Shown here piece after piece: positions 5,878 to 13,452 of a stretch of DNA of 14,785 bases. The notes below the pieces were generated by a model. It made no database searches. It was given only the letters and a program-made list of their open reading frames with translations, and was not told the DNA's origin. Origin of the DNA: Eubacterium sp. CAG:248 (GTDB lineage Bacteria > Bacillota > Clostridia > Lachnospirales > Lachnospiraceae); the NCBI GenBank assembly GCA_000436475.1, contig FR886159.1:1-14785 (forward strand). Direction: 5' to 3'. A program made the translations under genes and the position numbers. Within the stretch, counting starts at the first letter, position 1, and each line of letters starts with the position of its first letter.

Positions 5878-5906
5878 CCCTCGCTATTAAGCGAGGGATT
5901 TTTTTT
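5878..5906 (+). terminator. Terminator of the tRNA-Gln gene
   Basis: CCCTCGC (5878-5884) pairs with GCGAGGG (5891-5897) around a 6-base loop, followed by A and eight T. Confidence 0.93.
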
Positions 5907-5978
5907 GCACAGATACTTAAACGGTAAAATAATAAACGAAGAAGCTATATAAAGATAGAATAGAAAGGAGCCACTCAC

Positions 5979-6815
5979 ATGATACAGCTGGGAAAAACAC
6001 AATGTCTTAATGTTATTAAGAAAACAGATTTTGGTGTATATCTTGGTACAGAAGATGATAAAGTTTTACTTCCTAAAAAGCAGGTGCCAGAAGATATAGA
6101 AATAGGTGATGCACTCACCGTATTTATATACAAAGATTCAAGCGACAGACTTATAGCCACAACAAACAAGCCTAAAGTACAACTTGGCGGACTTGCAAGG
6201 CTTAAGGTGTGTGAGGTAAGTAATATAGGTGCATTTCTTGACTGGGGACTGGAGAAGAACATACTGCTTCCATATAAAGAACAGACAACACATGTCAACC
6301 AGGGAGAGGAATATCTTGTAGCTTTATACATAGACAGAAGTAACAGACTTGCTGCAACGATGAAGGTGAGCAGATATCTTACAACAACAGATAAGTATGT
6401 CAAGGACAGTGCTGTAAGCGGCACAGTTATTGGAATAAAGCCAGATCATGGAATATATGTTGCCATAGATGATGCATATTATGGTTTTATAACACGCAAT
6501 GAAATGTCAGATGATATAAAGATAGGTGATGTCGTTTACGGACGTGTTATAAAGGTAAGAGAGGATGGAAAGCTTACTATAAGTATCCACCAGAAAGCAT
6601 ATCTTCAGATGGATGAAGATTCTGTCAGAATCTATGATGCTCTTGTTAAGAACGGAGGAAGTCTTGGTTTTAATGACAAAGCTGATCCGGAGATTATTAA
6701 GAAGCATTTTGATATGAGCAAGAATGCATTTAAGAGAGCTGTAGGAAGACTTTTAAAGCAGGGGAAGGTTATAATAACAGAAGATTCAATTATAATTAAT
6801 GAGAAAAATAAATAG
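5979..6815 (+). CDS. cvfB: CvfB-like S1 RNA-binding protein
   Basis: At 278 residues it matches the CvfB/YitL family, cytosolic RNA-binding proteins with S1-type domains and a C-terminal winged helix; in Staphylococcus CvfB influences virulence gene expression. Visible are an N-terminal S1-like domain (about 1-65), a second (about 68-133), a canonical S1 domain with GTVIGIKPDHGIYVAIDD...GFITRNEMSDDIKIGDVVYGRVIKV (about 146-205), and a helix-rich end (SKNAFKRAVGRLLKQGKVIITEDSI) typical of the winged helix. AAGGAG (5965-5970) lies eight bases before ATG. It follows the tRNA terminator, so it needs its own promoter, but I found no convincing one. Exact cellular role here is inferred from the family. 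Confidence 0.92.
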   Translation: MIQLGKTQCLNVIKKTDFGVYLGTEDDKVLLPKKQVPEDIEIGDALTVFIYKDSSDRLIATTNKPKVQLGGLARLKVCEVSNIGAFLDWGLEKNILLPYKEQTTHVNQGEEYLVALYIDRSNRLAATMKVSRYLTTTDKYVKDSAVSGTVIGIKPDHGIYVAIDDAYYGFITRNEMSDDIKIGDVVYGRVIKVREDGKLTISIHQKAYLQMDEDSVRIYDALVKNGGSLGFNDKADPEIIKKHFDMSKNAFKRAVGRLLKQGKVIITEDSIIINEKNK

Positions 6816-6846
6816 ATATTTCTTGAACAGCCAGGCTGATTGTTAT

Positions 6847-6868
6847 ACAATTAGTACTGGTTGTTTTT
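6847..6868 (+). terminator. Possible weak terminator after cvfB
   Basis: ACAATTA pairs with TGGTTGT (two G-U pairs, loop GTAC), with the T-run TTTT following. The stem is weak. Confidence 0.35.
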
Positions 6869-6956
6869 GTCTGAGTATGTGTTGCATAAAAAACAATAGT
6901 CAGACATTTGCGCTGGTTTATTAAAATAATATGAAAGTATAAGAATGGAGGATTAT

Positions 6957-7334
6957 ATGCAGAAGGTTATTAGTACAGACAAGGCACCAAGTGCGATTGG
7001 ACCATATTCACAGGCTATTGAGGTTAATGGAATGGTATATACATCAGGAGTTATTCCAGTAATACCAGCAACAGGTGAAATAGTAGAAGGCGGGGTTGAA
7101 GCACAGGCTGACCAGGCGTTTAAGAATCTTTGCAATCTTGTTGAGGCATCAGGTTCAAAGGTTGAGAATATTGTTAAGACAACAGTTTTTATTAAGGAAA
7201 TGAATGATTTCGGAAAGATTAACGAAATATATAAGAATTACTTTAAGGAACCATTTCCAGCACGTTCATGTGTAGAAGTTGCAAGACTTCCAAAGGATGT
7301 ATTACTTGAAGTGGAAGCTATAGCATGGAAGTAA
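6957..7334 (+). CDS. ridA: RidA family enamine/imine deaminase
   Basis: This 125-residue protein closely resembles E. coli RidA, which hydrolyses reactive 2-aminoacrylate and related imines released by PLP enzymes. Conserved parts are IGPYSQAI (residues 14-21), the TSGVIPVIPATGEIV region, and PARSCVEVARLPKDV with the key Arg103 and, downstream, Glu118 (equivalents of Arg105 and Glu120). ATG 6957 is chosen because GGAGG (6947-6951) precedes it; the earlier ATG at 6945 overlaps the binding site. Its last codons overlap the start of the CPBP protease gene, so the two are translationally coupled. Confidence 0.96.
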   Translation: MQKVISTDKAPSAIGPYSQAIEVNGMVYTSGVIPVIPATGEIVEGGVEAQADQAFKNLCNLVEASGSKVENIVKTTVFIKEMNDFGKINEIYKNYFKEPFPARSCVEVARLPKDVLLEVEAIAWK

Positions 7335-8311
7335 AAAAAATCAACTGGTTTCTACCGTTTTTTCTGGCTGGATATATAGTTCTTAGTACATTATCGGCAG
7401 TACAGCTAAGAATGCTTACTGCTGCTGGAATAGCATTTCCACAATGGATTATATATATATTGGGTGAGGCAATCACGATTGTACTGGCACTTTTATATAT
7501 ATTTGTTATGAAGATAAGCATAAGAAAAGATATGCAGTATAAGTTTATTGGCATTAAAGATATTATTATGTCACTACTTACAGGATATCTTCTTATTCCT
7601 ATGACGTTGTTTTTAAACAGCCTTACAATGCTTTTTTCTAAGAATTATCTGAATACATCCGTTCAGGGGATGATGGAATATCCATATATAGTGCAGATTA
7701 TTCTTGTGGCGGTTATTCCTCCACTTGTTGAAGAGTTTGTGTTCAGAGGGATGTTTTATGGGACATATAGAAAGTGTGGAATATTAAAAGCTGCACTTGT
7801 AAGTGGAGTTGTATTTGGAATATTTCATATGAATATCAATCAGTTTGCATATGCTTTTGTAGTAGGGATTGTACTTGCATATATGGTTGAGGCAACAGGA
7901 TCCATATGGGCATCTGTATGTGCACATTTTGCAGTTAACACGTATTCAATAACAGTTGTACAGATATTAAAGCTGTGCAAAATGTACGATGGAGTAATAA
8001 ACAATACAGCGGTACAGAGTACAGATATTCCTATGACATCAATGCTTTTAAACCTTGTAATGATGTTTGTTATAGCAGCCATATTTATGCTTCTTGCAAT
8101 ATTGTGCATAAAAAATATGGCAAAACGCAATGGAACACTCGATTCTATAAAAGCCAGCTTCAAGCCAGGCTGTAAAACAGATAAAGATGAAAGCAGAAAT
8201 GAAAAAAGTGATGGCACTGCAACTGCAGAAAAGCGTATTATAACAGAACCGTTGATAGCAACAATTGCTGCCTGCATAGTGTATATGGTTATAATGGAAA
8301 TTACAAGATAA
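7325..8311 (+). CDS. CPBP family intramembrane glutamic protease
   Basis: This 328-residue multi-pass membrane protein carries the CPBP (CAAX protease and bacteriocin-processing, ABI) motifs in order: EEFVFRG with Glu136, Glu137 and Arg141; FGIFHMN with His168; and HFAVNT with His201 and Asn205. Family members cleave peptides within the membrane, including prenyl-protein and bacteriocin-related processing; no bacteriocin genes are nearby and the substrate is unknown. A charged, Lys/Asp/Ser-rich loop (about 270-305) precedes a final hydrophobic helix. The ATG overlaps the ridA reading frame by 10 bases, indicating coupling. The last codons and the stop are part of a tandem duplication (see repeat). 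Confidence 0.92.
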   Translation: MEVKKINWFLPFFLAGYIVLSTLSAVQLRMLTAAGIAFPQWIIYILGEAITIVLALLYIFVMKISIRKDMQYKFIGIKDIIMSLLTGYLLIPMTLFLNSLTMLFSKNYLNTSVQGMMEYPYIVQIILVAVIPPLVEEFVFRGMFYGTYRKCGILKAALVSGVVFGIFHMNINQFAYAFVVGIVLAYMVEATGSIWASVCAHFAVNTYSITVVQILKLCKMYDGVINNTAVQSTDIPMTSMLLNLVMMFVIAAIFMLLAILCIKNMAKRNGTLDSIKASFKPGCKTDKDESRNEKSDGTATAEKRIITEPLIATIAACIVYMVIMEITR

Positions 8312-8363
8312 AAAGATTGCCATAATATAATGAAAATTACAAGATAAAAAAGATTGCCGTAAT
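8291..8363 (+). repeat. 36/37-bp tandem duplication across the CPBP gene stop
   Basis: Copy 1 (8291-8326) and copy 2 (8327-8363) are nearly identical; they differ at G/A near the start, one extra A, and A/G near the end. Copy 1 holds the last five codons and the TAA. Copy 2 provides the left arm of the downstream terminator. Confidence 0.85.
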
Positions 8364-8443
8364 TAAGAAAATATACTATAAACGATAGATGAACTTATCC
8401 ATTAACGTATAGTATAAACAGTTCTTAATACGGCAATCTTTTT
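8347..8443. terminator. Long bidirectional terminator between the CPBP and yjfB genes
   Basis: The outer stem pairs 8347-8369 with 8422-8443 (one bulged base), beginning with A5 and ending with T5, so it works for both convergent genes. A second inner stem, ATACTATA(AA)CG with CGTATAGTAT (8373-8384 and 8406-8415), extends it. The loop spans 8385-8405. Confidence 0.85.
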
Positions 8444-8474
8444 GTTTAATGTGCTTAAGCTTAAACCCTTTAAA

Positions 8475-8660
8475 TTAAACTCTGATATCAATATTCTGAC
8501 CAAGATTAGGAGTTACAGATGCTTCCATCATCTTAGTTAAACCATCTCCGTTAGATTCTAATGTATCAAGAGATTTTTTAAGGACAGCAACCTGTACATC
8601 ATTGATAACACGTGTAGAGCTAAGATCCATTGATAAACCAGCTACATCTATTATATCCAT
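8475..8660 (-). CDS. yjfB: YjfB-family putative motility protein
   Basis: This 61-residue protein matches the YjfB family: an N-terminal hydrophobic MDIIDVAGLSMDLSS, a helical middle (VLKKSLDTLESNGDGLTKMMEAS) and a C-terminal PNLGQNIDIRV. In Bacillus subtilis yjfB belongs to the sigma-D regulon, and the family is annotated as putative motility proteins; molecular function is unknown. GAGGA lies six bases before ATG. Despite that precedent I found no sigma-D promoter upstream. It shares a bidirectional terminator with the convergent CPBP gene. Confidence 0.9.
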   Translation of the reverse strand: MDIIDVAGLSMDLSSTRVINDVQVAVLKKSLDTLESNGDGLTKMMEASVTPNLGQNIDIRV

Positions 8661-8754
8661 AAGTAATCCTCATTTCTGCACACATACTTTTAACATATGG
8701 ATCTGTATCAGGTGTGCATAGATACAAACCAGTTAGAAGATATATTCTGATTAG

Positions 8755-8782
8755 ATTGTAGCCTGTAGTTAAAAAAAAGCAA
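8755..8782 (-). promoter_or_regulatory. Possible promoter of yjfB
   Basis: On the minus strand TTGCTT (8777-8782), 16 bases, then TACAAT (8755-8760). The leader would be about 90 bases. Confidence 0.4.
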
Positions 8783-9112
8783 GGCTGAAATAACAGGTCG
8801 GATATGATAAATAGTAAATACGTAATTTATGCTGCGCTATTATGATAACAAATACTGATAAAAATACAGATGGATTTGTTATAAGTATGTCTTGGAAATG
8901 GCATAAATACGCATTTTTTTGTTGATGTTAGTGAAGATTTCAGCTGTAATTTTGTGCAAAATATATATTGTGGTAGTAATTATGGTAAAAGTGATAAAAA
9001 AGCATTAACTATATTTGGCTAATTACCATATAGCCAAGAAATGCCTGTTAGTGTACAATATGAAATATCAGAAACGCGTATGCGTTCTTTTATATTAGGA
9101 GGAAAGTTTTCA
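8783..9112 (+). other. Intergenic region and leader before the sugar ABC ATPase gene
   Basis: This region has no plausible gene. A tentative promoter is TTGATG (8922-8927), 17 bases, TGTAAT (8945-8950). Two inverted repeats lie downstream: TTGGCTA (9015-9021) with TAGCCAA (9031-9037), and AACGC (9073-9077) with GCGTT (9082-9086), the latter 10 bases before AGGAGG (9097-9102). They could be leader hairpins or operators. I saw no good match to a CcpA cre site. Confidence 0.4.
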
Positions 9113-10228
9113 ATGGCAAGTTTATCACTTAAAAATGTTTGTAAAGTATATCCAAACGGATTCGTAGCTGTTAAGGATTTCAACCTTGAAATCGCAGATC
9201 AGGAATTCATCATCTTCGTAGGACCTTCAGGTTGTGGTAAGTCTACAACACTTCGTATGATTGCAGGTCTTGAGGAAATCAGCTCAGGTGAGTTATGGAT
9301 TGGAGACAAGCTCGTTAACGATGTAGAGCCTAAGGATAGAGATATCGCTATGGTATTCCAGAACTATGCGTTATATCCACATATGTCAGTATATGATAAC
9401 ATGGCATTCGGTCTTAAGTTAAGAAAGGTACCAAAGGCAGAGATAGATAAGTCAGTTCATGAAGCTGCTAAGATTCTTGATATTGAGCATTTACTTGATC
9501 GTAAGCCAAAGGCTCTTTCAGGTGGTCAGAGACAGAGAGTTGCTATGGGACGTGCTATCGTTCGTAGTCCTAAGGTATTCCTTATGGATGAGCCTCTTTC
9601 AAACCTTGATGCTAAGTTAAGAGTTCAGATGCGTGTTGAGATTTCTAAGTTACATAAGAGATTACAGACAACAATTATTTACGTTACACATGACCAGACA
9701 GAAGCTATGACACTTGGTACAAGAATCGTAGTTCTTAAGGATGGTATTATCCAGCAGGTAGATACACCTCAGAACCTTTACAACACACCAAACAACATTT
9801 TCGTTGCTGGCTTCATCGGATCTCCTCAGATGAACCTTATCGATGCTACAGTAGCTCAGGAAGGTTCACAGGTTACTCTTAAGATGAGTGATGACGTTAT
9901 TATCAAGCTTCCAGCTGAGAAGAGCAAGAAGCTTATTGATGGTGGTTATGTAGGAAAGACAGTTGTAGTTGGTATCCGTCCAGAAGATGTTAAGGATGAT
10001 CCAGAATTCATCGCAGCTCATGCAGATTCTAAGTTCGTATCTACAATAAGAGTATATGAATTACTTGGTGCTGAAGTTAACCTTCACTATGAAATTGGTG
10101 ATGTTACATGTACAGCTAAGGTTAATCCTAGAACAACAGCTCGTCCTGGTGATGAAGTTACATTTGCTATGGATGTTACAAGACTTCATGTATTTGATAA
10201 GGAAACAGAGAACGTAATTACACACTAA
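9113..10228 (+). CDS. MsmX/UgpC-type carbohydrate ABC transporter ATPase
   Basis: This 371-residue ATPase belongs to the CUT1 sugar-import family (MalK, UgpC, MsmX). Visible are Walker A GPSGCGKST (37-45), the Q-loop with Gln83 in FQNYALYPHM, signature LSGGQ (135-139), Walker B VFLMDE with Glu160, the D-loop SNLD, and switch His193 in THDQTEAM. The C-terminal third forms the TOBE/MalK regulatory domain. No permease or binding protein gene is adjacent. In Firmicutes such orphan ATPases often energise several sugar importers encoded elsewhere, as MsmX does in B. subtilis. ATG 9113 is chosen from AGGAGG (9097-9102). Codon choice (TTC, ATC, CGT) differs from the neighbours and suggests high expression. 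Confidence 0.95.
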   Translation: MASLSLKNVCKVYPNGFVAVKDFNLEIADQEFIIFVGPSGCGKSTTLRMIAGLEEISSGELWIGDKLVNDVEPKDRDIAMVFQNYALYPHMSVYDNMAFGLKLRKVPKAEIDKSVHEAAKILDIEHLLDRKPKALSGGQRQRVAMGRAIVRSPKVFLMDEPLSNLDAKLRVQMRVEISKLHKRLQTTIIYVTHDQTEAMTLGTRIVVLKDGIIQQVDTPQNLYNTPNNIFVAGFIGSPQMNLIDATVAQEGSQVTLKMSDDVIIKLPAEKSKKLIDGGYVGKTVVVGIRPEDVKDDPEFIAAHADSKFVSTIRVYELLGAEVNLHYEIGDVTCTAKVNPRTTARPGDEVTFAMDVTRLHVFDKETENVITH

Positions 10229-10263
10229 TTATCGTTTCTAATTATAATCAATTTATAAAATTT

Positions 10264-10306
10264 AGAGGAAGTGTATAATTTCTATACATTTCCTCTTTTT
10301 TTTTTT
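10264..10306 (+). terminator. Terminator of the sugar ABC ATPase gene
   Basis: AGAGGAAGTGTATA (10264-10277) pairs with TATACATTTCCTCT (10283-10296), 14 pairs with one G-U, loop ATTTC, followed by ten T. Confidence 0.93.
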
Positions 10307-10332
10307 GCGATTTTGCTTTACAATATTATAGT
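10305..10332 (+). promoter_or_regulatory. Possible promoter of the CdaR-type regulator
   Basis: TTGCGA (10305-10310), 16 bases, then TATAGT (10327-10332). It would place the CTTAAG repeats in the early transcribed region, where a bound regulator could block elongation. Confidence 0.35.
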
Positions 10333-10355
10333 AAGTGTCAAATTATAGTTAAACC

Positions 10356-10493
10356 AATCTTAAGAAGAATATGATGTTAATCTTAAGAAATATAGGGGCA
10401 TAAGCTTAAGAAAGTTTTTTTACAATATTAAGTGGTATGACAGTAAAAGATTAATGATGGGTTTTAAACTTAAGTGTTGGATGTAGCTTTAAG
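10356..10493. promoter_or_regulatory. CTTAAG palindrome cluster, candidate operator region
   Basis: CTTAAG occurs at 10359, 10382 and 10405, exactly 23 bases apart, with shared flanks AATCTTAAGAA in the first two and AAGCTTAAGAA in the third. A further palindrome ACTTAAGT is at 10468-10475 and a variant CTTTAAG at 10487-10493. The cluster lies upstream of a regulator gene, so autoregulation is a reasonable guess. Confidence 0.5.
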
Positions 10494-10524
10494 TAAATCG
10501 CAGGTATAGGAATAGGAGTATGAT

Positions 10525-11616
10525 ATGATTTCAAATCAGATTTTACAGACAACTGTCGATGGATTAAAAGAAATATCACGAGTTGATTTATGTGTTATTG
10601 ATGCAGAGGGTAAGGTTGTCGCAAAAACATTTGATAGTGTTGCAGAATGTACAGCTGATGCACTTGTATTTATAGATTCACCAGCAGATAGTCAGGTAGT
10701 TAATGGATACCAGTTTTTCAAGGTTGTTGAAGATGGTAATCTTGAATATATAATATTGGCAAAAGGAACAAGTGATGATGTCTTCATGTTAGGTAAGCTT
10801 GCAGCATTCCAGATACAGAATCTTCTTGTTGCATATAAAGAAAGATTTGATAAGGATAACTTTATAAAGAATCTTCTTCTTGATAATCTGTTAAGAGTTG
10901 ATATGTATACAAGAGCTGAAAAGCTTCATATTGAAACGGATGTCAAAAGAGTTGTATATATAATAGAGACAAAGCATGAGAAGGATACTAATGCACTTGA
11001 GACAATAAGAACATTATTTGCCTCAAGAACTAGGGATTTCATAACAGCTGTTGACGAAAAGAGTATAATACTTGTCAGAGAAGTTAAGCCGAATGAGACA
11101 TATGAGGATCTTGATAAGACAGCAGAGGTTGTTATAGATATGCTTAATACTGAAGCTATGAGTTCAGCACATATAGCTTATGGCACTATAGTTAATGATA
11201 TAAGAGAGGTATCAAGATCATATAAGGAAGCTAATATGGCACTTGATGTAGGAAAGATATTCTACAGTGACAAGAATGTTGTTGCTTATAACAGACTTGG
11301 AATAGGCCGCCTTATATATCAGCTGCCACTTCCTTTATGTCAGATGTTTATCAGGGAAATATTTGACGGTAAATCCCCTGATGATCTTGATGATGAAACA
11401 TTATCAACTATTAATAAATTTTTTGATAACAGTCTTAATGTATCGGAAACATCAAGACAGTTATACATTCATAGAAATACTCTTGTATATAGGCTTGATA
11501 AGCTTCAGAAGACAACAGGCCTGGATTTAAGAGTATTTGACGATGCAATAACATTTAAGATTGCACTTATGGTTGTTAAATATATGAAATATATGGAAAG
11601 TAAAGATACATATTAG
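10525..11616 (+). CDS. CdaR/PucR-type transcriptional regulator
   Basis: This 363-residue protein has the layout of the CdaR (sugar-diacid) family. An N-terminal sensory domain (about 1-110) starts with ISNQILQTTVDGLKEI. A middle GGDEF-like domain (about 125-265) contains YGTIVNDIREVSRSYKEANMAL. The C-terminal PucR helix-turn-helix (about 290-355) carries NVSETSRQLYIHRNTLVYRLDKLQ. B. subtilis and E. coli relatives respond to sugar acids or purine breakdown products; the ligand here is unknown. AGGAG (10514-10518) is six bases before ATG. It follows the sugar ABC ATPase gene after a strong terminator, so they are separate units although both may serve carbohydrate use. CTTAAG repeats upstream are candidate operators. 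Confidence 0.9.
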   Translation: MISNQILQTTVDGLKEISRVDLCVIDAEGKVVAKTFDSVAECTADALVFIDSPADSQVVNGYQFFKVVEDGNLEYIILAKGTSDDVFMLGKLAAFQIQNLLVAYKERFDKDNFIKNLLLDNLLRVDMYTRAEKLHIETDVKRVVYIIETKHEKDTNALETIRTLFASRTRDFITAVDEKSIILVREVKPNETYEDLDKTAEVVIDMLNTEAMSSAHIAYGTIVNDIREVSRSYKEANMALDVGKIFYSDKNVVAYNRLGIGRLIYQLPLPLCQMFIREIFDGKSPDDLDDETLSTINKFFDNSLNVSETSRQLYIHRNTLVYRLDKLQKTTGLDLRVFDDAITFKIALMVVKYMKYMESKDTY

Positions 11617-11649
11617 TATATGCAATTATTGATTTAGTAATTGTCAGAA

Positions 11650-11677
11650 TTTACATTTGACACTTAAATCATAAAAT
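11650..11677 (+). promoter_or_regulatory. Possible promoter of ftsEX
   Basis: TTTACA (11650-11655), 16 bases, TAAAAT (11672-11677). An overlapping alternative is TTGTCA (11641-11646), 17 bases, TTAAAT (11664-11669). Neither is decisive in this AT-rich gap. Confidence 0.4.
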
Positions 11678-11714
11678 AGAAAAGTTATACATACAGTCTG
11701 GAGGAATATATACA

Positions 11715-12407
11715 ATGATAATTATGGAAGATGTTACGAAAACGTATTCATCTGGATCAGATGTTCCTGCATTGAATGGAATTAATCTACATATTCAGGA
11801 AGGTGAATTCGTATTCATAGTAGGTAAGAGTGGTTCAGGTAAATCTACGCTTATCAAGCTTCTTCTTAAGGAACTTGATCCTACATCAGGAAAAATATAT
11901 GTTAACAAGAAATATCTAAATAAGCTTACAAGAAAGAAGCTTCCATATCTTAGAAGAGATATAGGTGTTGTATTTCAGGATTTCCGTCTGTTGCCGGACA
12001 GAAATATATATGAGAATATAGCATTTGCACAGAAGGTTGTAGAAGCACCTACTAAAAAAATCAAGAGTAATGTTTTAAAGATGCTCTCTATGGTTAATCT
12101 TCTTGATAAGTATAAGTCTTATCCAAATGAGTTATCAGGTGGTGAACAGCAGAGAGTTGCTATTGCAAGAGCACTTATAAACAGACCATCTATTCTTTTA
12201 TGTGATGAGCCTACAGGTAACCTTGACCCCACTAATTCCAACGAAATCATGAAGATTCTTGATGCTGTTAATAAGCAGGGAACAACAGTGCTTGTAGTTA
12301 CTCATAATATGGAGATTGTTCAGCAGATGAAGAAGAGAACAATTACTATGAGCCAGGGTAAGATTATAAGTGATTTGGAAAAAGGTGGTTATTTCTATGA
12401 AGATTAG
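11715..12407 (+). CDS. ftsE: Cell-division ABC ATPase FtsE
   Basis: This 230-residue protein matches FtsE length and pattern. Walker A is GKSGSGKST (37-45), the Q-loop has Gln88 in VFQDFRLLPDRNIYENIAF (a stretch typical of FtsE), the signature is LSGGE (140-144), Walker B is ILLCDEPTGNLDP with Glu165, and switch His197 is in VVTHN. FtsE binds FtsX and, by ATP hydrolysis at the division site, activates peptidoglycan hydrolases outside the cell. GGAGGA lies upstream with ATG at 11715. The end overlaps the ftsX start by 11 bases, the usual coupled arrangement. Confidence 0.96.
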   Translation: MIIMEDVTKTYSSGSDVPALNGINLHIQEGEFVFIVGKSGSGKSTLIKLLLKELDPTSGKIYVNKKYLNKLTRKKLPYLRRDIGVVFQDFRLLPDRNIYENIAFAQKVVEAPTKKIKSNVLKMLSMVNLLDKYKSYPNELSGGEQQRVAIARALINRPSILLCDEPTGNLDPTNSNEIMKILDAVNKQGTTVLVVTHNMEIVQQMKKRTITMSQGKIISDLEKGGYFYED

Positions 12408-13305
12408 ATCGTTATTTTATCATATTAAGGACGGATTAAAGAACATCTATCGTAATAGATTGTTCTCACTTGCGTCAATAGCAACTATAGCGGCATGTAT
12501 ATTCCTTTTTGGATTATTCTATTCGCTTGTAACAAATTTCCAGTATATGATACATAAGGCTGAGAATGAAGTATGTGTAACAGTATTCTTTGATCAGGGA
12601 CTGACAGATGCAGAGATTAAGAAGCTTGGTGATACTATAAGCCAGCGGAATGAAGTGTCACGTATCCACTATACATCAGCGGATGAAGCATGGGAGAACT
12701 ATAAGTCAGAGTATTTTAAGGATTATCCTCAGCTTGCAGAAGGTTTTAAGGATGATAATCCTCTTGCTAATTCATCATCATATGAGATATATCTTAATGA
12801 TGCGGCAAGCCAGTCAACACTTGTCACATACCTTGAGAATCTTGATGGTATAAGACAGGTAAACAGGTCTGAGGCAACAGCAAGCGGACTTGCAAGTGCA
12901 GCAAGACTTGTCAGTTATGTGGCAATAGCTATTATAATTATTCTTCTTGCGGTATCTATATTCCTTATTACAAATACAATTGTAATAGGTATAACAGTCC
13001 GTAAGGAAGAAATATCAATTATGAAGTATATAGGTGCAACAGATGCATTCGTTGATGCACCATTCTTCGTAGAAGGTATAACTATAGGTATTATAGGTTC
13101 TATCATACCTCTTGTGATACTTAGATTTATCTATGAAAATGTTATTAATTATGTTATGAATAAATTCTCGATACTTCAGAATATTCTTGCATTTATGCCA
13201 GTAGATGAGGTGTTCAGGATATTGGTTCCAGTTGGAATCCTTCTTGGTATCGGTATTGGTATATTAGGAAGTTTCTTTGCTGTAAGAAAACATGCTAATG
13301 TATAA
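12397..13305 (+). CDS. ftsX: Cell-division membrane protein FtsX
   Basis: This 302-residue protein has the FtsX layout: a cytoplasmic N-terminus, membrane helix 1 (about 22-46), a large extracellular loop (about 47-170), and three more helices (about 172-200, 222-247 and 272-295). The conserved cytoplasmic VRKEEISIMKYIGATDAFV (about 201-219) contacts FtsE, and the C-terminus ends GSFFAVRKHANV. ATG 12397 overlaps the ftsE stop and has AAAGGTGG upstream; a longer in-frame ATG at 12370 is unlikely. The extracellular loop presumably engages the coiled-coil M23 hydrolase encoded 226 bases downstream. The stop codon lies in the first unit of a 19-bp triple repeat. Confidence 0.95.
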   Translation: MKIRSLFYHIKDGLKNIYRNRLFSLASIATIAACIFLFGLFYSLVTNFQYMIHKAENEVCVTVFFDQGLTDAEIKKLGDTISQRNEVSRIHYTSADEAWENYKSEYFKDYPQLAEGFKDDNPLANSSSYEIYLNDAASQSTLVTYLENLDGIRQVNRSEATASGLASAARLVSYVAIAIIIILLAVSIFLITNTIVIGITVRKEEISIMKYIGATDAFVDAPFFVEGITIGIIGSIIPLVILRFIYENVINYVMNKFSILQNILAFMPVDEVFRILVPVGILLGIGIGILGSFFAVRKHANV

Positions 13306-13353
13306 AGCCGGTACAAATGTATAAAGCTTATACAAATGTATAAAGCTTATACA
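13297..13353 (+). repeat. Three tandem 19-bp repeats across the ftsX stop
   Basis: Units at 13297-13315, 13316-13334 and 13335-13353 start AATGTATAAAGC and end TACA. Units 2 and 3 are identical; unit 1, which carries the ftsX stop (AAT GTA TAA), differs at three positions. In units 2 and 3 TGTATAA and TTATACA form a 7-bp inverted repeat around AGC. Confidence 0.88.
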
Positions 13354-13435
13354 TTCAATAATTTATAGTAATGTAAGTATGCAGTATTAACGCATATAAA
13401 GTGTGTTATAAAAGCATAGGGATAGCATTATGTTG

Positions 13436-13452
13436 TGTTATATATGTGTAAA
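13436..13452 (+). promoter_or_regulatory. WalR box candidate upstream of the M23 peptidase gene
   Basis: TGTTAT (13436-13441), five bases, TGTAAA (13447-13452) fits the known WalR consensus TGTWAH-N5-TGTWAH at every defined position. WalRK controls peptidoglycan hydrolases such as PcsB in streptococci and CwlO-type genes in Bacillus, which suits the downstream gene. Confidence 0.5.

Noticed and set aside
6957..8311. ridA and CPBP pair as a bacteriocin-processing or toxin system
   Set aside because: The two reading frames overlap, but no precursor peptide, immunity gene or exporter is nearby; both families are common housekeeping or accessory genes.
8661..8790. Sigma-D promoter for yjfB
   Set aside because: I looked for CCGATA-type -10 elements on the minus strand and found only a poor match (CCTGATAC) without a -35; a sigma-A type pair is better.
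9041..9112. Longer start for the sugar ABC ATPase (ATG 9041)
   Set aside because: The 24 extra residues do not resemble the family, and AGGAGG sits before ATG 9113.
12370..12396. Longer start for ftsX (ATG 12370)
   Set aside because: It would overlap ftsE by 38 bases and lacks a good binding site; ATG 12397 gives the usual family length and coupling.
13297..13353. CRISPR-like array
   Set aside because: The repeats are only 19 bp, directly adjacent with no spacers, and include a coding end.
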